This document shows positions 1 through 7,248 of a DNA stretch of 23,311 nt, piece after piece (the first letter of the stretch is position 1; every line of letters begins with the position of its first letter). The notes beneath the pieces are model-generated. The model was given only the letters and a program-made list of their open reading frames with translations, was not told the origin of the DNA and ran no database searches. Source of the DNA: Spirochaeta sp. (GTDB taxonomy: Bacteria > Spirochaetota > Spirochaetia > DSM-2461); NCBI GenBank assembly GCA_030592625.1, contig JAUVIY010000005.1, positions 1 to 23,311 on the forward strand, written 5' to 3'. The position numbers and the translations under genes were made by a program.

Positions 1-15
1 ATAAAGGAGAAATTT

Positions 16-780
16 ATGAAAAACATATTGGAAGCAAAGAACGTAAACAAATTTTTTAGAGTTAACAAAAATCAGAACCATGTACTCAAGGATGTGAGTC
101 TGCAAATTGAGCAGGGGGAATTCGTATCGGTGATGGGACCGTCGGGATCGGGGAAATCTACCTTGCTCTACAATATCAGTGGTATGGACAGAATGAGTGG
201 AGGAAGTGTTGTTTTTAATCAACAGAAGCTTGAGGATTTCTCCGAAGATGAGTTGTCACGATTACGCTTACGCAAAATGGGTTTTATATTCCAGCAGATA
301 CATCTATTAAAGAATCTTACTATTGGAGACAACATTATCGTATCAGCCTGCCTGGCAAAAGAAAGAAGTCGTAAAGAGGTTGTCCGGAAAGCCATGGAAT
401 TGATGGAAAAGACGGGAATCGCTGAACTGGCTGAGAATGATATTACGCAAGCATCAGGAGGTCAGTTGCAAAGAGCAGCCATCTGCAGGGCTCTCATTAA
501 TAACCCTGATATCATCTACGGTGATGAACCGACGGGTGCGTTGAACTCTAAATCCGCTAATGAAATCATGGATATATTAGCCGATATCAACCATTCAGGA
601 ACAACGATCCTTTTAGTAACTCATGATGTGAAAGTAGCGTCAAAAACAGAGCGTGTTATCTTTATGCTGGACGGGGTAGTTGCCGGGGAATATCAACTCG
701 GAAAATATGTAAAAGAAAACAGTGATGATAAAGGAAGAGAAGAAGAACTCTCGCAGTGGTTATTGAAAATGGGGTTCTAA
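16..780 (+). CDS. ABC transporter ATP-binding protein (MacB/LolD/BceA class)
   Basis: Nucleotide-binding subunit of an ABC transporter that would energise a membrane permease on the cytoplasmic face. Seen: Walker A GPSGSGKST at residues 41-49, Q-loop FQQ at 92-94, a variant signature ASGGQ at 146-150 (canonical LSGGQ), Walker B IIYGDE at 166-171 followed by PTGAL, and the switch histidine in VTHD at 203. The 254-residue length and the EPTGAL string fit the subfamily that works with FtsX/MacB-type permeases in lipoprotein, peptide or antibiotic export (family knowledge). An AAGGAG ribosome site lies 7 bases before the ATG. No permease follows, because the next gene is on the other strand, so a partner would have to lie upstream of the window or elsewhere. 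The C-terminal 30 residues are charged. Substrate unknown. Confidence 0.9.
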   Translation: MKNILEAKNVNKFFRVNKNQNHVLKDVSLQIEQGEFVSVMGPSGSGKSTLLYNISGMDRMSGGSVVFNQQKLEDFSEDELSRLRLRKMGFIFQQIHLLKNLTIGDNIIVSACLAKERSRKEVVRKAMELMEKTGIAELAENDITQASGGQLQRAAICRALINNPDIIYGDEPTGALNSKSANEIMDILADINHSGTTILLVTHDVKVASKTERVIFMLDGVVAGEYQLGKYVKENSDDKGREEELSQWLLKMGF

Positions 781-826
781 GCAGGATTGACTGGATAACT
801 TAGGAATGGGAGAGAGACACAAGAGG

Positions 827-2068
827 TCATTCTGATGATTCATCCTTTTTATCAATGGGACAAACCAGTCTGTGAATGTATCGTGATCCGATGGCCGGGA
901 AGATGCCGGCGGTGATGAAGAGCGGAAGAAAACCTGTTGCTGAAACCAGAGCACCGGCTATCAGGGGAAGCAAGGCGACGGTAATATTAGAGGTTCCTAC
1001 AATGCCGGTGTAGAGCGCACGGTCCTCATCGGTTGAAATCTCAACCAGGACAGCCTCAGCCGTGACTTTCTGTGCGCTGATAACCGTTCCCGAAAAGAAG
1101 AACACGATTAAGTAGGCCGAGACCGGAAGATAGGAGCCGAACAGGAATGCCAGAATCGGAAGGACGGCACTGATTCCTGAGAGAATGTAGAGTATACCCT
1201 TGAATCCATAAATGCGGGTCAGGCGCTTCCATATGAAACTCGAAATGATGACTCCGCTGATCTGAACAAGCAACAGATTTCCGATGAGCTGCACATCCAG
1301 TGAATATCGAAATTTCGCGAATGCGATGTAGAATGGAAGAAGTACCGTTCCGACACTCAACAGGTTCGACACGATGATGTAATTCTTCAGATTCGCATCG
1401 TTCTTTATCAGCCCGGGTATCGACGACAGGGTGGAAATGAACGATTGTGATTTACCGGACCTTGGCGTCACAGGCTCTTTCAGGCGATAGAAACCGCCGG
1501 ATGCCAGGAGGAGAGCCCCGGCCGCGGAAAGATACAAAATGAAATAATTCACAGGATATCCGAAGTGCCTCAGTATGGCGCGAACGATCAGTGCCGATAT
1601 GAGTATGCCCAAACCCGCTATGATTTGTTTATTCAGAAAGAGTGATCTTCTGATATCAGGAGTGAAACTTTTTCCGATGATGTCCACATAAGCGACCCCC
1701 GCAAAAGCTCCGCCGGCGGTAAATATGAGCAGTTCGGTAAAAATCAATGTCAATGATACGACGAGTGAGAATTTCGATATGTTCATGATGGTAAAGGCAA
1801 TCAAGGTAAGAGCCAGGATACGAAAATTGATGCCTAAGATGAGATAGGGTTTTTTTAAGGGGCGGGCATGGAGGAATCCCGCGAAGAGAAGTTTGGCAAC
1901 CAAAGGAATCCCGATCATGATCGTCGTCATGATTCCGATGTGAAATTCATTTCCGCCGATCTGTATTATCATGGCGGGTAAGATCGTGTTTATCTCAATA
2001 AATGTTGCAGTGACCGATAAAAGGATGGCATGCCACAGGAACGCCATATAGTTCATGTCTTTTTTCAT
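827..2068 (-). CDS. Major facilitator superfamily (MFS) transporter
   Basis: A 413-residue, very hydrophobic inner-membrane protein whose length and alternating hydrophobic stretches fit the 12-helix MFS fold. A polar cytoplasmic-type segment near the middle (around residues 195-215, RLKEPVTPRSGKS) would be the central loop joining the two six-helix halves. No substrate-specific motif could be recognised, so it could be an efflux pump or an uptake carrier. The ATG at 2068 is preceded by AAGGA about 7 bases upstream on the minus strand; a second Met at residue 5 is a possible alternative. The gene converges on the ABC ATPase gene with 46 bases between the stops and no obvious terminator. It follows the DUF5320 gene in the same direction, but a hairpin lies between them, so it is probably transcribed separately. 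Confidence 0.85.
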   Translation of the reverse strand: MKKDMNYMAFLWHAILLSVTATFIEINTILPAMIIQIGGNEFHIGIMTTIMIGIPLVAKLLFAGFLHARPLKKPYLILGINFRILALTLIAFTIMNISKFSLVVSLTLIFTELLIFTAGGAFAGVAYVDIIGKSFTPDIRRSLFLNKQIIAGLGILISALIVRAILRHFGYPVNYFILYLSAAGALLLASGGFYRLKEPVTPRSGKSQSFISTLSSIPGLIKNDANLKNYIIVSNLLSVGTVLLPFYIAFAKFRYSLDVQLIGNLLLVQISGVIISSFIWKRLTRIYGFKGILYILSGISAVLPILAFLFGSYLPVSAYLIVFFFSGTVISAQKVTAEAVLVEISTDEDRALYTGIVGTSNITVALLPLIAGALVSATGFLPLFITAGIFPAIGSRYIHRLVCPIDKKDESSE

Positions 2069-2161
2069 TATGAGTCCTTACGATGATCTGCGGCGATCAG
2101 CAGTGATTATATAGTTATTTAAGATGTGTTGTCGGGGAATGATAGGCGATCAGGAATACGG

Positions 2162-2184
2162 GGTGGATGGCTGAACCATCCACC
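2162..2184 (-). terminator. Hairpin terminator downstream of the DUF5320 gene
   Basis: Perfect 9-bp inverted repeat, GGTGGATGG and CCATCCACC, with a 5-base loop. It begins 8 bases after the TAA of the DUF5320 gene. No strong T run follows on the minus strand, so it may be an inefficient intrinsic terminator or an mRNA-stabilising stem. Confidence 0.55.
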
Positions 2185-2192
2185 TCGGCTCG

Positions 2193-2531
2193 TTAGTCTT
2201 CATCCTGAACGGATTTAAGCTGTTCTTCGAGGGCGCTGAGATGATTTTTCATGGATGAAATCTCATTTTCGAGATAGCCCTTCTCGGTCTCTTTGGAATA
2301 CGTGGTGGGGGGAATGAATCCTGGCGCTGCTTGAAATGGAGCATAACCTCCCCAGGAGCCTCTACCTTGTCCATAACGGCCTCCGCCGAAACCTCCGCCG
2401 AAACCGCGGCCTCCGCCGCCGCCATATCCTGAACTCATAAATCCCGGCTGTCCGTATCCGTTGCAGAATCCCATACCTCGTCCCGACATTGATCCCATTC
2501 CACGGGGGCCGGTTCTGTCTCCTCTTGGCAT
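2193..2531 (-). CDS. Gly/Arg/Met-rich DUF5320-type small protein
   Basis: A 112-residue protein with an N-terminal low-complexity half (MPRGDRTGPRGMGSMSGRGM, then Gly-Gly-Arg-Phe repeats to about residue 60) and a C-terminal helical segment (about 80-110, KGYLENEISSMKNHLSALEE) with heptad-like spacing that could form a coiled coil. This composition matches proteins annotated DUF5320, which in anaerobes often sit beside DUF134, NifX-like and MinD-type Fe-S ATPase genes, as here (family knowledge from memory). Function unknown. A role as a small scaffold for metal-cofactor proteins is only an inference. A strong AGGAGG precedes the ATG, and the leader can form a hairpin. There is a single cysteine at about residue 23, so it is not itself an Fe-S protein. 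Confidence 0.8.
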   Translation of the reverse strand: MPRGDRTGPRGMGSMSGRGMGFCNGYGQPGFMSSGYGGGGGRGFGGGFGGGRYGQGRGSWGGYAPFQAAPGFIPPTTYSKETEKGYLENEISSMKNHLSALEEQLKSVQDED

Positions 2532-2536
2532 TGTAA

Positions 2537-2583
2537 CCTCCTGAAAGTGAAACCGCGTTCAAAGGGGGACTTCACAAACGCGG
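2537..2583 (-). promoter_or_regulatory. Structured 5' leader of the DUF5320 gene
   Basis: On the minus strand the leader carries a 7-bp perfect stem, CCGCGTT and AACGCGG (2577-2583 with 2553-2559), around a 17-base loop. GTGAA within the loop is complementary to TTCAC just downstream of the stem, immediately before the AGGAGG ribosome site, so a pseudoknot next to the start region is possible. Seen in sequence; function inferred. Confidence 0.35.
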
Positions 2584-2610
2584 ATTCTCTCCTCTATAAT
2601 CAAATATAAT

Positions 2611-2622
2611 GGGTATATGTGC
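2611..2622. promoter_or_regulatory. Possible variant of the GAGTATATnCTC operator
   Basis: GGGTATATGTGC matches the GAGTATATGCTC palindrome found upstream of the first DUF134 gene at 9 of 12 positions. It lies about 80 bases upstream of the DUF5320 start. Weak on its own; listed because similar sites recur in this region. Confidence 0.25.
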
Positions 2623-2743
2623 AAAATGCAAGAAAAAGAACAATCTCTTGTAGCTCCAGTGAAAGCGGGGAGTATCGCAAAGGATCTAATATCAAACGCA
2701 TGATCAAAAAATTCTGTTATAGTCGATATATGGAACAACGGAT

Positions 2744-2944
2744 ATGAAAGAAACGGTATGTCGGTGGTTCCCTGTCTGTCCGATGAATTACTATCATGCG
2801 CAGGGGGAATTGACCGACGAGCAGATTTTCCCGTATTGCAAAGGGGATTGGTTTGCGTGCGAGCGATATAAAATGGAAGAGAATGGGATTCCCCACCCCG
2901 ACAACATGCTGCCTGATGGATCTATAGATGAAAGTTTATCTTGA
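2744..2944 (+). CDS. Small conserved-looking cysteine/tryptophan-rich protein
   Basis: A 66-residue acidic protein with four cysteines in two pairs, C6-x5-C12 (CRWFPVC) and C32-x6-C39 (CKGDWFAC), plus a tail PHPDNMLPDGSIDE. The pattern (CRWFPVCPM, then YC-GDW--C-RY--EE-G--HPD-MLPDG) is one I recall from hypothetical proteins of anaerobes and thermophiles, but no function is known to me. The cysteine pairs suggest a zinc or Fe-S site (inference). The ribosome site is weak (GGAAC about 10 bases upstream). The gene overlaps the DUF89 gene by 17 bases in another frame, so the two are probably translationally coupled. The overlap and the specific motif argue that it is real despite its size. Confidence 0.7.
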   Translation: MKETVCRWFPVCPMNYYHAQGELTDEQIFPYCKGDWFACERYKMEENGIPHPDNMLPDGSIDESLS

Positions 2945-3794
2945 TTGTTACCCGTGTTTTTTGAAGCAGGCTATTCAAGCCGGTCGTTTGGTCACTGATG
3001 ATGAAGAGACGATCAAGAAAATCATCGAGGCCGTTGCATTGAAAATCCCGAATTTCCCGAAAGAGAGTACACCTCCTGAAATCGGAGATGAAATACATCG
3101 GATCGTTCGCGACGTCACGGGTTCGCCGGATCCATATCGGCGTGTAAAGGACGTAAGTATCGAAGATGCGAATCAGCTCTATCCCGATTTGAAGAAATAT
3201 GTCGAGACATCGGAAAATCGCCTCTATGCGGCCGCAAAAGTCGCGATAGCAGGAAATATCATCGACTATGGAACAGGGCGGGATTTCGATATTTCAACCG
3301 AGGTTTTCACACTGGTTGATAGGGAACTGGATATCGATGATTTCGATGACTTCCAGGAGGCCCTTTCTCAGGCCAGATCTGTCCTGTACCTCGGGGATAA
3401 CGCCGGAGAATCGGTTTTCGATCGAATCCTGATTGAGGAGATCGATGTACCGGTAACCTTCGTTGTCAGGGACATTCCGGTTCTCAACGATGTCACCTAT
3501 GAGGATGCGATCGCTTCAGGAATCGACAAGGTGGCGGAAATTATCTCCTCGGGTACGAGCGCCCCGGGAACCGTTCTTCGGAAATGCCATGATGAATTCC
3601 TGGAGTTGTTCCGGGAAGCTGATGTTGTCATCAGCAAGGGCCAGGGTAATTACGAAGCCCTATCGGGTATAGACCGGCCCATTTTCTTTCTCCTGATGGC
3701 TAAGTGTCCGGTAATTTCAGCTGATATGGGAGTGCATGACGGGGATATCCTCCTGAAAGGAATGAATATCCCCGAAACTATCAATTATTCATGA
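2928..3794 (+). CDS. DUF89/ARMT1-like metal-dependent phosphatase family protein
   Basis: A 288-residue protein of the DUF89 family, whose members are metal-dependent phosphatases proposed to clear damaged phosphometabolites (family knowledge; substrate here unknown). Seen: the N-terminal LDCYPCFLKQA signature, AGNIIDYG at about 108-115, GDNAGESVFD at 156-165 with the conserved Asp157/Asn158/Glu161 expected to bind the metal and phosphate, and SKGQGNYEAL at 236-245. The length fits the prokaryotic subfamily I. The start overlaps the end of the small Cys gene. Its stop overlaps the stop of the convergent CoA-disulfide reductase gene by 10 bases, so both 3' ends are tightly packed. Cytosolic. 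Pairing with a Cys-rich partner suggests a metal- or redox-linked role, which is inference. Confidence 0.85.
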   Translation: MKVYLDCYPCFLKQAIQAGRLVTDDEETIKKIIEAVALKIPNFPKESTPPEIGDEIHRIVRDVTGSPDPYRRVKDVSIEDANQLYPDLKKYVETSENRLYAAAKVAIAGNIIDYGTGRDFDISTEVFTLVDRELDIDDFDDFQEALSQARSVLYLGDNAGESVFDRILIEEIDVPVTFVVRDIPVLNDVTYEDAIASGIDKVAEIISSGTSAPGTVLRKCHDEFLELFREADVVISKGQGNYEALSGIDRPIFFLLMAKCPVISADMGVHDGDILLKGMNIPETINYS

Positions 3795-5479
3795 GGGTAG
3801 GGCCAGGCGATGATACCTCCTTCCAGGACTTTCACATTTTCATAACCCAGAGAATTGAGGAAACATGCCGCCTCGTACCCGCGGAGCGAGATTTTACAAT
3901 AGGTGACGATTTCAGTTTTTTTGTCCTGGGGTAGAAGGTTGAGGCTTGTACGGAGTTTTCCGAGAGGGATCAGGGTTTCACCTATGCCCAGCCGCATAAC
4001 CTTGTATTCGTCTTCGCCGCGAACATCCAGAAGGAACGGTTGTTCCCCTTGATCCATCTTATTCTTCAATTCAACGGCGGAGATCCCGACCATGTAGTGC
4101 CGCCACTTATTTTCCAGGACATGAATGGCCGTGATGAAATTGTCTATTGCCGGAGAGAATGGAGGGGCATAGGGCAAATCGAGATTGATGAGCTGAGAAA
4201 TGCACATCCTGCCATGCAGCGCCATGGCCGCCGTTGTCAACCTTTTCGCCACATCACCCGTACCGACGGCTTGCAGGCCCAGGAATTTTCCTGTCGTTTT
4301 TTCCGCCAGCAATTTCATAATAACAGGTTTCGCACCCATAAAGCCTGGTTTGTCCGGGGCGGCATGAGTGACTTTGATGATATTCTCATATCCCTCTCTC
4401 TGAGCCATTTTTTCTGAGAGACCCGTGCTTCCGGCAGTGAAATCGAAGACCTTGCAAATACCGGTTCCAATGAAACCTTCGTATTCCTCAATGTTTCCGA
4501 ACACCATATTCTGAGCTGTAACCCGGCCTTGAAGATTTGCCGCGTCGCCCATGGGCCAAAGCTGCTTCTCGTGAGTAATCAGATTCGTCACCTCGACACA
4601 GTCCCCGGCCGCATAAATATCCGGATCGTTGGTTTGCATAAAGCGATTGACCCGGATTCCACCCTTGGATCCGACGGCGATTCCACATTCTCCGGCCAGT
4701 TTCGTCCGAGGTTTGACGCCGATCGATACGACTGCCAAATCACATTCGATAACTTTACCGCTTTGAAGCTCGACTGATACGATATGACCGTCCTTGCCGT
4801 GGAAACGCTTGACGCCGTCCTGAGTAAGTACCTCGACACCCTTGGATTTGATATGATTTTCAACAAGCTTTGCCATTTCCCAATCGAGAAACGGCAGCAC
4901 CTGGTCCAGCATTTCAACGACTGTATTCTGGACTCCAGCCAATTGGAGGGCTTCGCAGGTTTCGATTCCGATCAACCCCCCGCCGACGACGACTGCCTTT
5001 TTCTTCGAGCCGTCGTTCTTGATCATTTCTTTCAGAGCAACGGCATCCTCAAGGCTGTGGAGTGTCTTGATCCCGTCGAGGTTGATTCCTTCTATGGGGG
5101 GTTTGATAGGCTCGGCACCGGTTGTTACGGCCAATTTATCATAGGGGATTTCCTGAACCTCACCTGAGACCAGGTTTTTTATAGTTATGCGTTTATTATC
5201 TCTATCTATCGCGGTGGCTTCCGTCTCGACATAGGCTGTGATTCCTTTGACTTTTGAGAAGAACCCCGGATCCCGGGTTGCCCCGGTTGGTGTCGCAACG
5301 AGAAGATTGGGGTCGTCGAAAACACCTCCGACAAAATAGGGATAACCGCAAGATGCCATGCTGAGGTTCTTGCTTTTCTGTACGATAACGATTTCGGCAT
5401 TCTGATCCAGACGTCGAATCTTGGAAGCCACTTTCGGACCGGCTGCGGATCCACCGATAATTACATAACGCTGATTCAT
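3785..5479 (-). CDS. CoA-disulfide/polysulfide reductase fused to a rhodanese domain
   Basis: A 564-residue FAD-dependent pyridine-nucleotide:disulfide oxidoreductase with a C-terminal rhodanese domain. Seen: the N-terminal FAD motif IIGGSAAGPKVASK (7-20), the single active-site cysteine C44 in SMASCGYPYF (typical of CoA-disulfide reductases, not the CxxC of glutathione reductase), the NAD(P)H motif VVGGGLIGIE near residue 165, the second FAD motif YAAGDCVEV near 290, and the rhodanese domain from about 466 with the persulfide-carrying C528 in the loop CKISLRG. This architecture is that of CoADR-rhodanese/Npsr-type enzymes that reduce CoA or low-molecular-weight per- and polysulfides with NAD(P)H (family knowledge). 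A GAGGGA ribosome site precedes the ATG. It is divergent from the first DUF134 gene, and operator-like palindromes lie between them. Confidence 0.92.
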   Translation of the reverse strand: MNQRYVIIGGSAAGPKVASKIRRLDQNAEIVIVQKSKNLSMASCGYPYFVGGVFDDPNLLVATPTGATRDPGFFSKVKGITAYVETEATAIDRDNKRITIKNLVSGEVQEIPYDKLAVTTGAEPIKPPIEGINLDGIKTLHSLEDAVALKEMIKNDGSKKKAVVVGGGLIGIETCEALQLAGVQNTVVEMLDQVLPFLDWEMAKLVENHIKSKGVEVLTQDGVKRFHGKDGHIVSVELQSGKVIECDLAVVSIGVKPRTKLAGECGIAVGSKGGIRVNRFMQTNDPDIYAAGDCVEVTNLITHEKQLWPMGDAANLQGRVTAQNMVFGNIEEYEGFIGTGICKVFDFTAGSTGLSEKMAQREGYENIIKVTHAAPDKPGFMGAKPVIMKLLAEKTTGKFLGLQAVGTGDVAKRLTTAAMALHGRMCISQLINLDLPYAPPFSPAIDNFITAIHVLENKWRHYMVGISAVELKNKMDQGEQPFLLDVRGEDEYKVMRLGIGETLIPLGKLRTSLNLLPQDKKTEIVTYCKISLRGYEAACFLNSLGYENVKVLEGGIIAWPYPHE

Positions 5480-5498
5480 TAAATTTCCCTCACTTATA

Positions 5499-5512
5499 TG
5501 AGTATATGCTCA
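5499..5512. promoter_or_regulatory. Palindromic operator candidate TGAGTATATGCTCA
   Basis: A near-perfect 14-bp palindrome (one mismatched pair) 20 bases upstream of the CoA-disulfide reductase start. It is almost identical to the palindrome at 5589-5602. It lies in the shared divergent region and could be bound by a DUF134 protein (inference). Confidence 0.45.
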
Positions 5513-5588
5513 ATACTCTTATTAAATACCGTTCTCCTATATTCGTACACCCTATAGCATCTTTGGACGGGTGTCTTTCTTCAGGATT

Positions 5589-5602
5589 TGAGTATATTCT
5601 CA
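5589..5602. promoter_or_regulatory. Palindromic operator candidate TGAGTATATTCTCA
   Basis: The second copy differs from the 5499-5512 site at one base and is centred 90 bases from it. It contains a -10-like TATATT, so binding here could block transcription toward the first DUF134 gene. The 90-base spacing would also permit looping (inference). Confidence 0.45.
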
Positions 5603-5627
5603 TGATATTGATTCCCAAACGAACGAG

Positions 5628-5721
5628 GGGAATGAAAGGATTTCATTCCCGAGTGAGAGCAGGGAAGAAAGGTTTCATACCCCGCGGCAAGCCCTGGGGT
5701 ATGATACCTTTCATGAGGTAT
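5628..5721 (+). promoter_or_regulatory. Switch-like structured leader of the first DUF134 gene
   Basis: Three stems are seen. Hairpin 1: GGGAATGAAA (5628-5637) with TTTCATTCCC (5641-5650), a perfect 10-bp stem with a 3-base loop. Hairpin 2: AAAGGTTTCATACCCC (5668-5683) with GGGGTATGATACCTTT (5696-5711), 15 of 16 paired. Hairpin 3: ATACCT (5704-5709) with AGGTAT (5716-5721), which covers the GAGG ribosome site at 5715-5718. Hairpins 2 and 3 use the same bases and exclude each other, so hairpin 2 would free the ribosome site and hairpin 3 would hide it. The arms of hairpins 1 and 2 also resemble each other (TTTCATnCCC). Function as a translation switch is inferred. Confidence 0.45.
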
Positions 5722-5724
5722 TGA

Positions 5725-6165
5725 TTGGCCAGACCGAAAACACATCGCCTGATTCACACCCCGCCATTGTATAACGGATTCAAGCCGATCGGAGTCATAG
5801 GCCGGGATTTGGTGACATTGGAAATGAATCTTGATGAATATGAGGCCATCAGACTCGCTGATTACGAGGGCTTGAGTCAGGAAGAGGCCGCCGTGGAGAT
5901 GAAGATTTCCCGTTCAACCTTTGCCCGATTGATCGAATCTGCACGTAAGAAGAGTTCTCAATTCCTTATACAGGGGAAGCGACTCGTTATCGGGGGCGGT
6001 CCTGTACATTTCAGAAAGAATCTTCTGCAATGCCATGATTGTCACCGAATATTTTCCATGAGCATGGGTGAAACCATGACTTCCTGTCGATCCTGCGGGT
6101 CGAAAAATTTAATCGATCTTGCCGGTGGTTACGGCCATGGCCGTTGTTGTTATGAGGAGTCATGA
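5725..6165 (+). CDS. DUF134 family DNA-binding protein (copy 1)
   Basis: A 146-residue predicted DNA-binding protein of the DUF134/UPF0251 family. Seen: the typical N-terminus RPKTHR--HTPPLYNGFKPIG, a sigma-region-4-like helix-turn-helix at about 36-77 (LDEYEAIRLADYEGLSQEEA then ISRSTFARLIESARKK), and a C-terminal cysteine-rich zinc-ribbon-like part with C103/C106, C121/C124 and the terminal C141/C142. The start is TTG at 5725: the in-frame codon just before it is a TGA, the product then aligns from the first residue with copy 2 (starting with ATG at 9448), and GAGG lies 6 bases upstream. It is about 65% identical to copy 2 by hand count. Its leader is highly structured. The family occurs in anaerobes next to NifX-like and Fe-S ATPase genes. 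Its ligand is unknown; sensing metal, Fe-S or redox state through the cysteines is plausible. Confidence 0.88.
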   Translation: MARPKTHRLIHTPPLYNGFKPIGVIGRDLVTLEMNLDEYEAIRLADYEGLSQEEAAVEMKISRSTFARLIESARKKSSQFLIQGKRLVIGGGPVHFRKNLLQCHDCHRIFSMSMGETMTSCRSCGSKNLIDLAGGYGHGRCCYEES

Positions 6166-6198
6166 CTGCAGAAAAGGAGTATGGGAATGAAATGTGCT

Positions 6199-6855
6199 TC
6201 ATTCATTGAAATACTGAATGGCTCTTTCCAGTTCGAGAACGCAAATCTCCGCATAATGCGGAGCAAGGGTTATGAGGTTGTCCGGCTTCAGACTGTTATT
6301 ACGTTTGAGCAGGATAGGAAAGATGCTGTGCGTCGAGATGATCAGTTGATACTTTTTCGACAACCTCGGGAAGATATCTCCCCAGAGAATTGCCTGTCCG
6401 GCGAAGCCGATATGGTTATCCACTTCATCCAGGAGCAATGTCGGTCTGTCGTCGCGTCTTAATTTATATGTTAAAAAACGGTTTTCTATGTAGTCAACAA
6501 GTTCATTGACGAGTCCGATTCTTTTCTCTCCGGTTGAACGCAAATGAGCATGGGATTCCAGGTATTCAGCGTTGATGAACGAATCCTCCGAGTTCTGGTA
6601 ACAGTCCTGATAGAAAACCGGTCGGTCGTCTCTATCTACGGATATCGAGAAGGGCAGTTTTTCAGATTCACGCTTGTCGGACCATCCACCACTACCGCAA
6701 CCGGCTGCTGTGGCGAGGGTCTTGAGTATGGTGGTTTTTCCCGAACCATTCGGCCCGAAAAGCACGTTGGTCCAGCCGTTGAAAACAATCTTTCGCTTTC
6801 CGATACCCTTCAATCGAATTGGATATCCTGAGTGGAATCGAAGTGTTGAAACCAT
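6199..6855 (-). CDS. AAA/ABC-type ATPase (AAA_21-like) of unknown role
   Basis: A 218-residue soluble ATPase with an ABC-like active site. Seen: Walker A GPNGSGKT at 34-41, an ABC-like signature STGEKR at 107-112, Walker B TLLLDEVD at 139-146, and the switch histidine in STHS at 176. This layout matches small predicted ATP-binding proteins related to the OLD/SMC-type ATPases rather than transporter subunits, as there are no nearby permeases. The ATG is preceded by GGGAG 6 bases upstream. It is the last gene of the minus-strand DUF134/Fe-S ATPase/NifX-like operon, 51 bases after the NifX-like gene, and it converges on DUF134 copy 1. No specific function can be assigned; its inclusion in a cofactor-handling operon is suggestive only. 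Confidence 0.8.
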   Translation of the reverse strand: MVSTLRFHSGYPIRLKGIGKRKIVFNGWTNVLFGPNGSGKTTILKTLATAAGCGSGGWSDKRESEKLPFSISVDRDDRPVFYQDCYQNSEDSFINAEYLESHAHLRSTGEKRIGLVNELVDYIENRFLTYKLRRDDRPTLLLDEVDNHIGFAGQAILWGDIFPRLSKKYQLIISTHSIFPILLKRNNSLKPDNLITLAPHYAEICVLELERAIQYFNE

Positions 6856-6906
6856 AGTTACTCCCGGATGAGATCTATACAGCTTATAACCATGATGTCG
6901 TGTCTA

Positions 6907-7245
6907 TTATATTTTATTCAAATTTTCGGCTTTATAGGCCTCATACGCTTCTTTAACGCTCATTCCCCCGGCGCCTGTGAATATCTCGAGAGAAGCACTC
7001 TCCAAAGCTCTACTTGCGTTTCCTCCCGGGCCGTTTCCTGTAATGAGTACATCAGGCTTTTGTTCGAGGATTTTCTGGGCCGAGCGGGGGCCGGCACCAT
7101 GTTGTTCCTGGCTTTGCGCCCGATTATCAAGAACCTTTAACTCATCATTCTCATCATCGAAAATGAGAAAATAATCCGTTCTTCCGAAACGTGGATCAAT
7201 TTGGTCCTCCCATTTGGTACCTTTTGCCGTAAATGCAATTTTCAT
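6907..7245 (-). CDS. NifX/NafY-like dinitrogenase iron-molybdenum cofactor family protein (orange-protein-like)
   Basis: A 112-residue RNase-H-like-fold protein of the dinitrogenase Fe-Mo cofactor family (NifX, NafY, C-terminal NifB, orange protein ORP), which binds metal-sulfur clusters (family knowledge). Seen: the N-terminal strand MKIAFTAKG, DPRFGRTDYFLIFD at about 16-29, a central helix SAQKILEQKPDVLITGNGPG, and a C-terminal helix with SVKEAYEAYKAENL. I prefer the ATG at 7245 over the GTG at 7248 because AAGGAG lies 6 bases before the ATG and only 3 before the GTG. It starts 3 bases after the stop of the upstream Fe-S ATPase gene, so the two are co-transcribed and probably co-translated. 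There is no nif gene nearby, which favours an ORP-like rather than nitrogenase role. Confidence 0.9.
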   Translation of the reverse strand: MKIAFTAKGTKWEDQIDPRFGRTDYFLIFDDENDELKVLDNRAQSQEQHGAGPRSAQKILEQKPDVLITGNGPGGNASRALESASLEIFTGAGGMSVKEAYEAYKAENLNKI

Positions 7246-7248
7246 CAC

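Noticed and set aside
4040..5167. Long plus-strand frames opposite the CoA-disulfide reductase gene
   Set aside because: They are antisense to a gene with all expected active-site motifs and have no recognisable domains.
5506..5724. A 72-codon plus-strand frame in the leader of DUF134 copy 1
   Set aside because: No ribosome site or family motif; it simply spans the hairpins and ends at the TGA before the TTG start.
6181..6462. A 93-codon plus-strand frame with a strong AAGGAG before ATG, just after DUF134 copy 1
   Set aside because: It runs antisense through the AAA ATPase gene, whose motifs are intact, and the product shows no recognisable family. The ribosome site could be a relic of a lost downstream gene.
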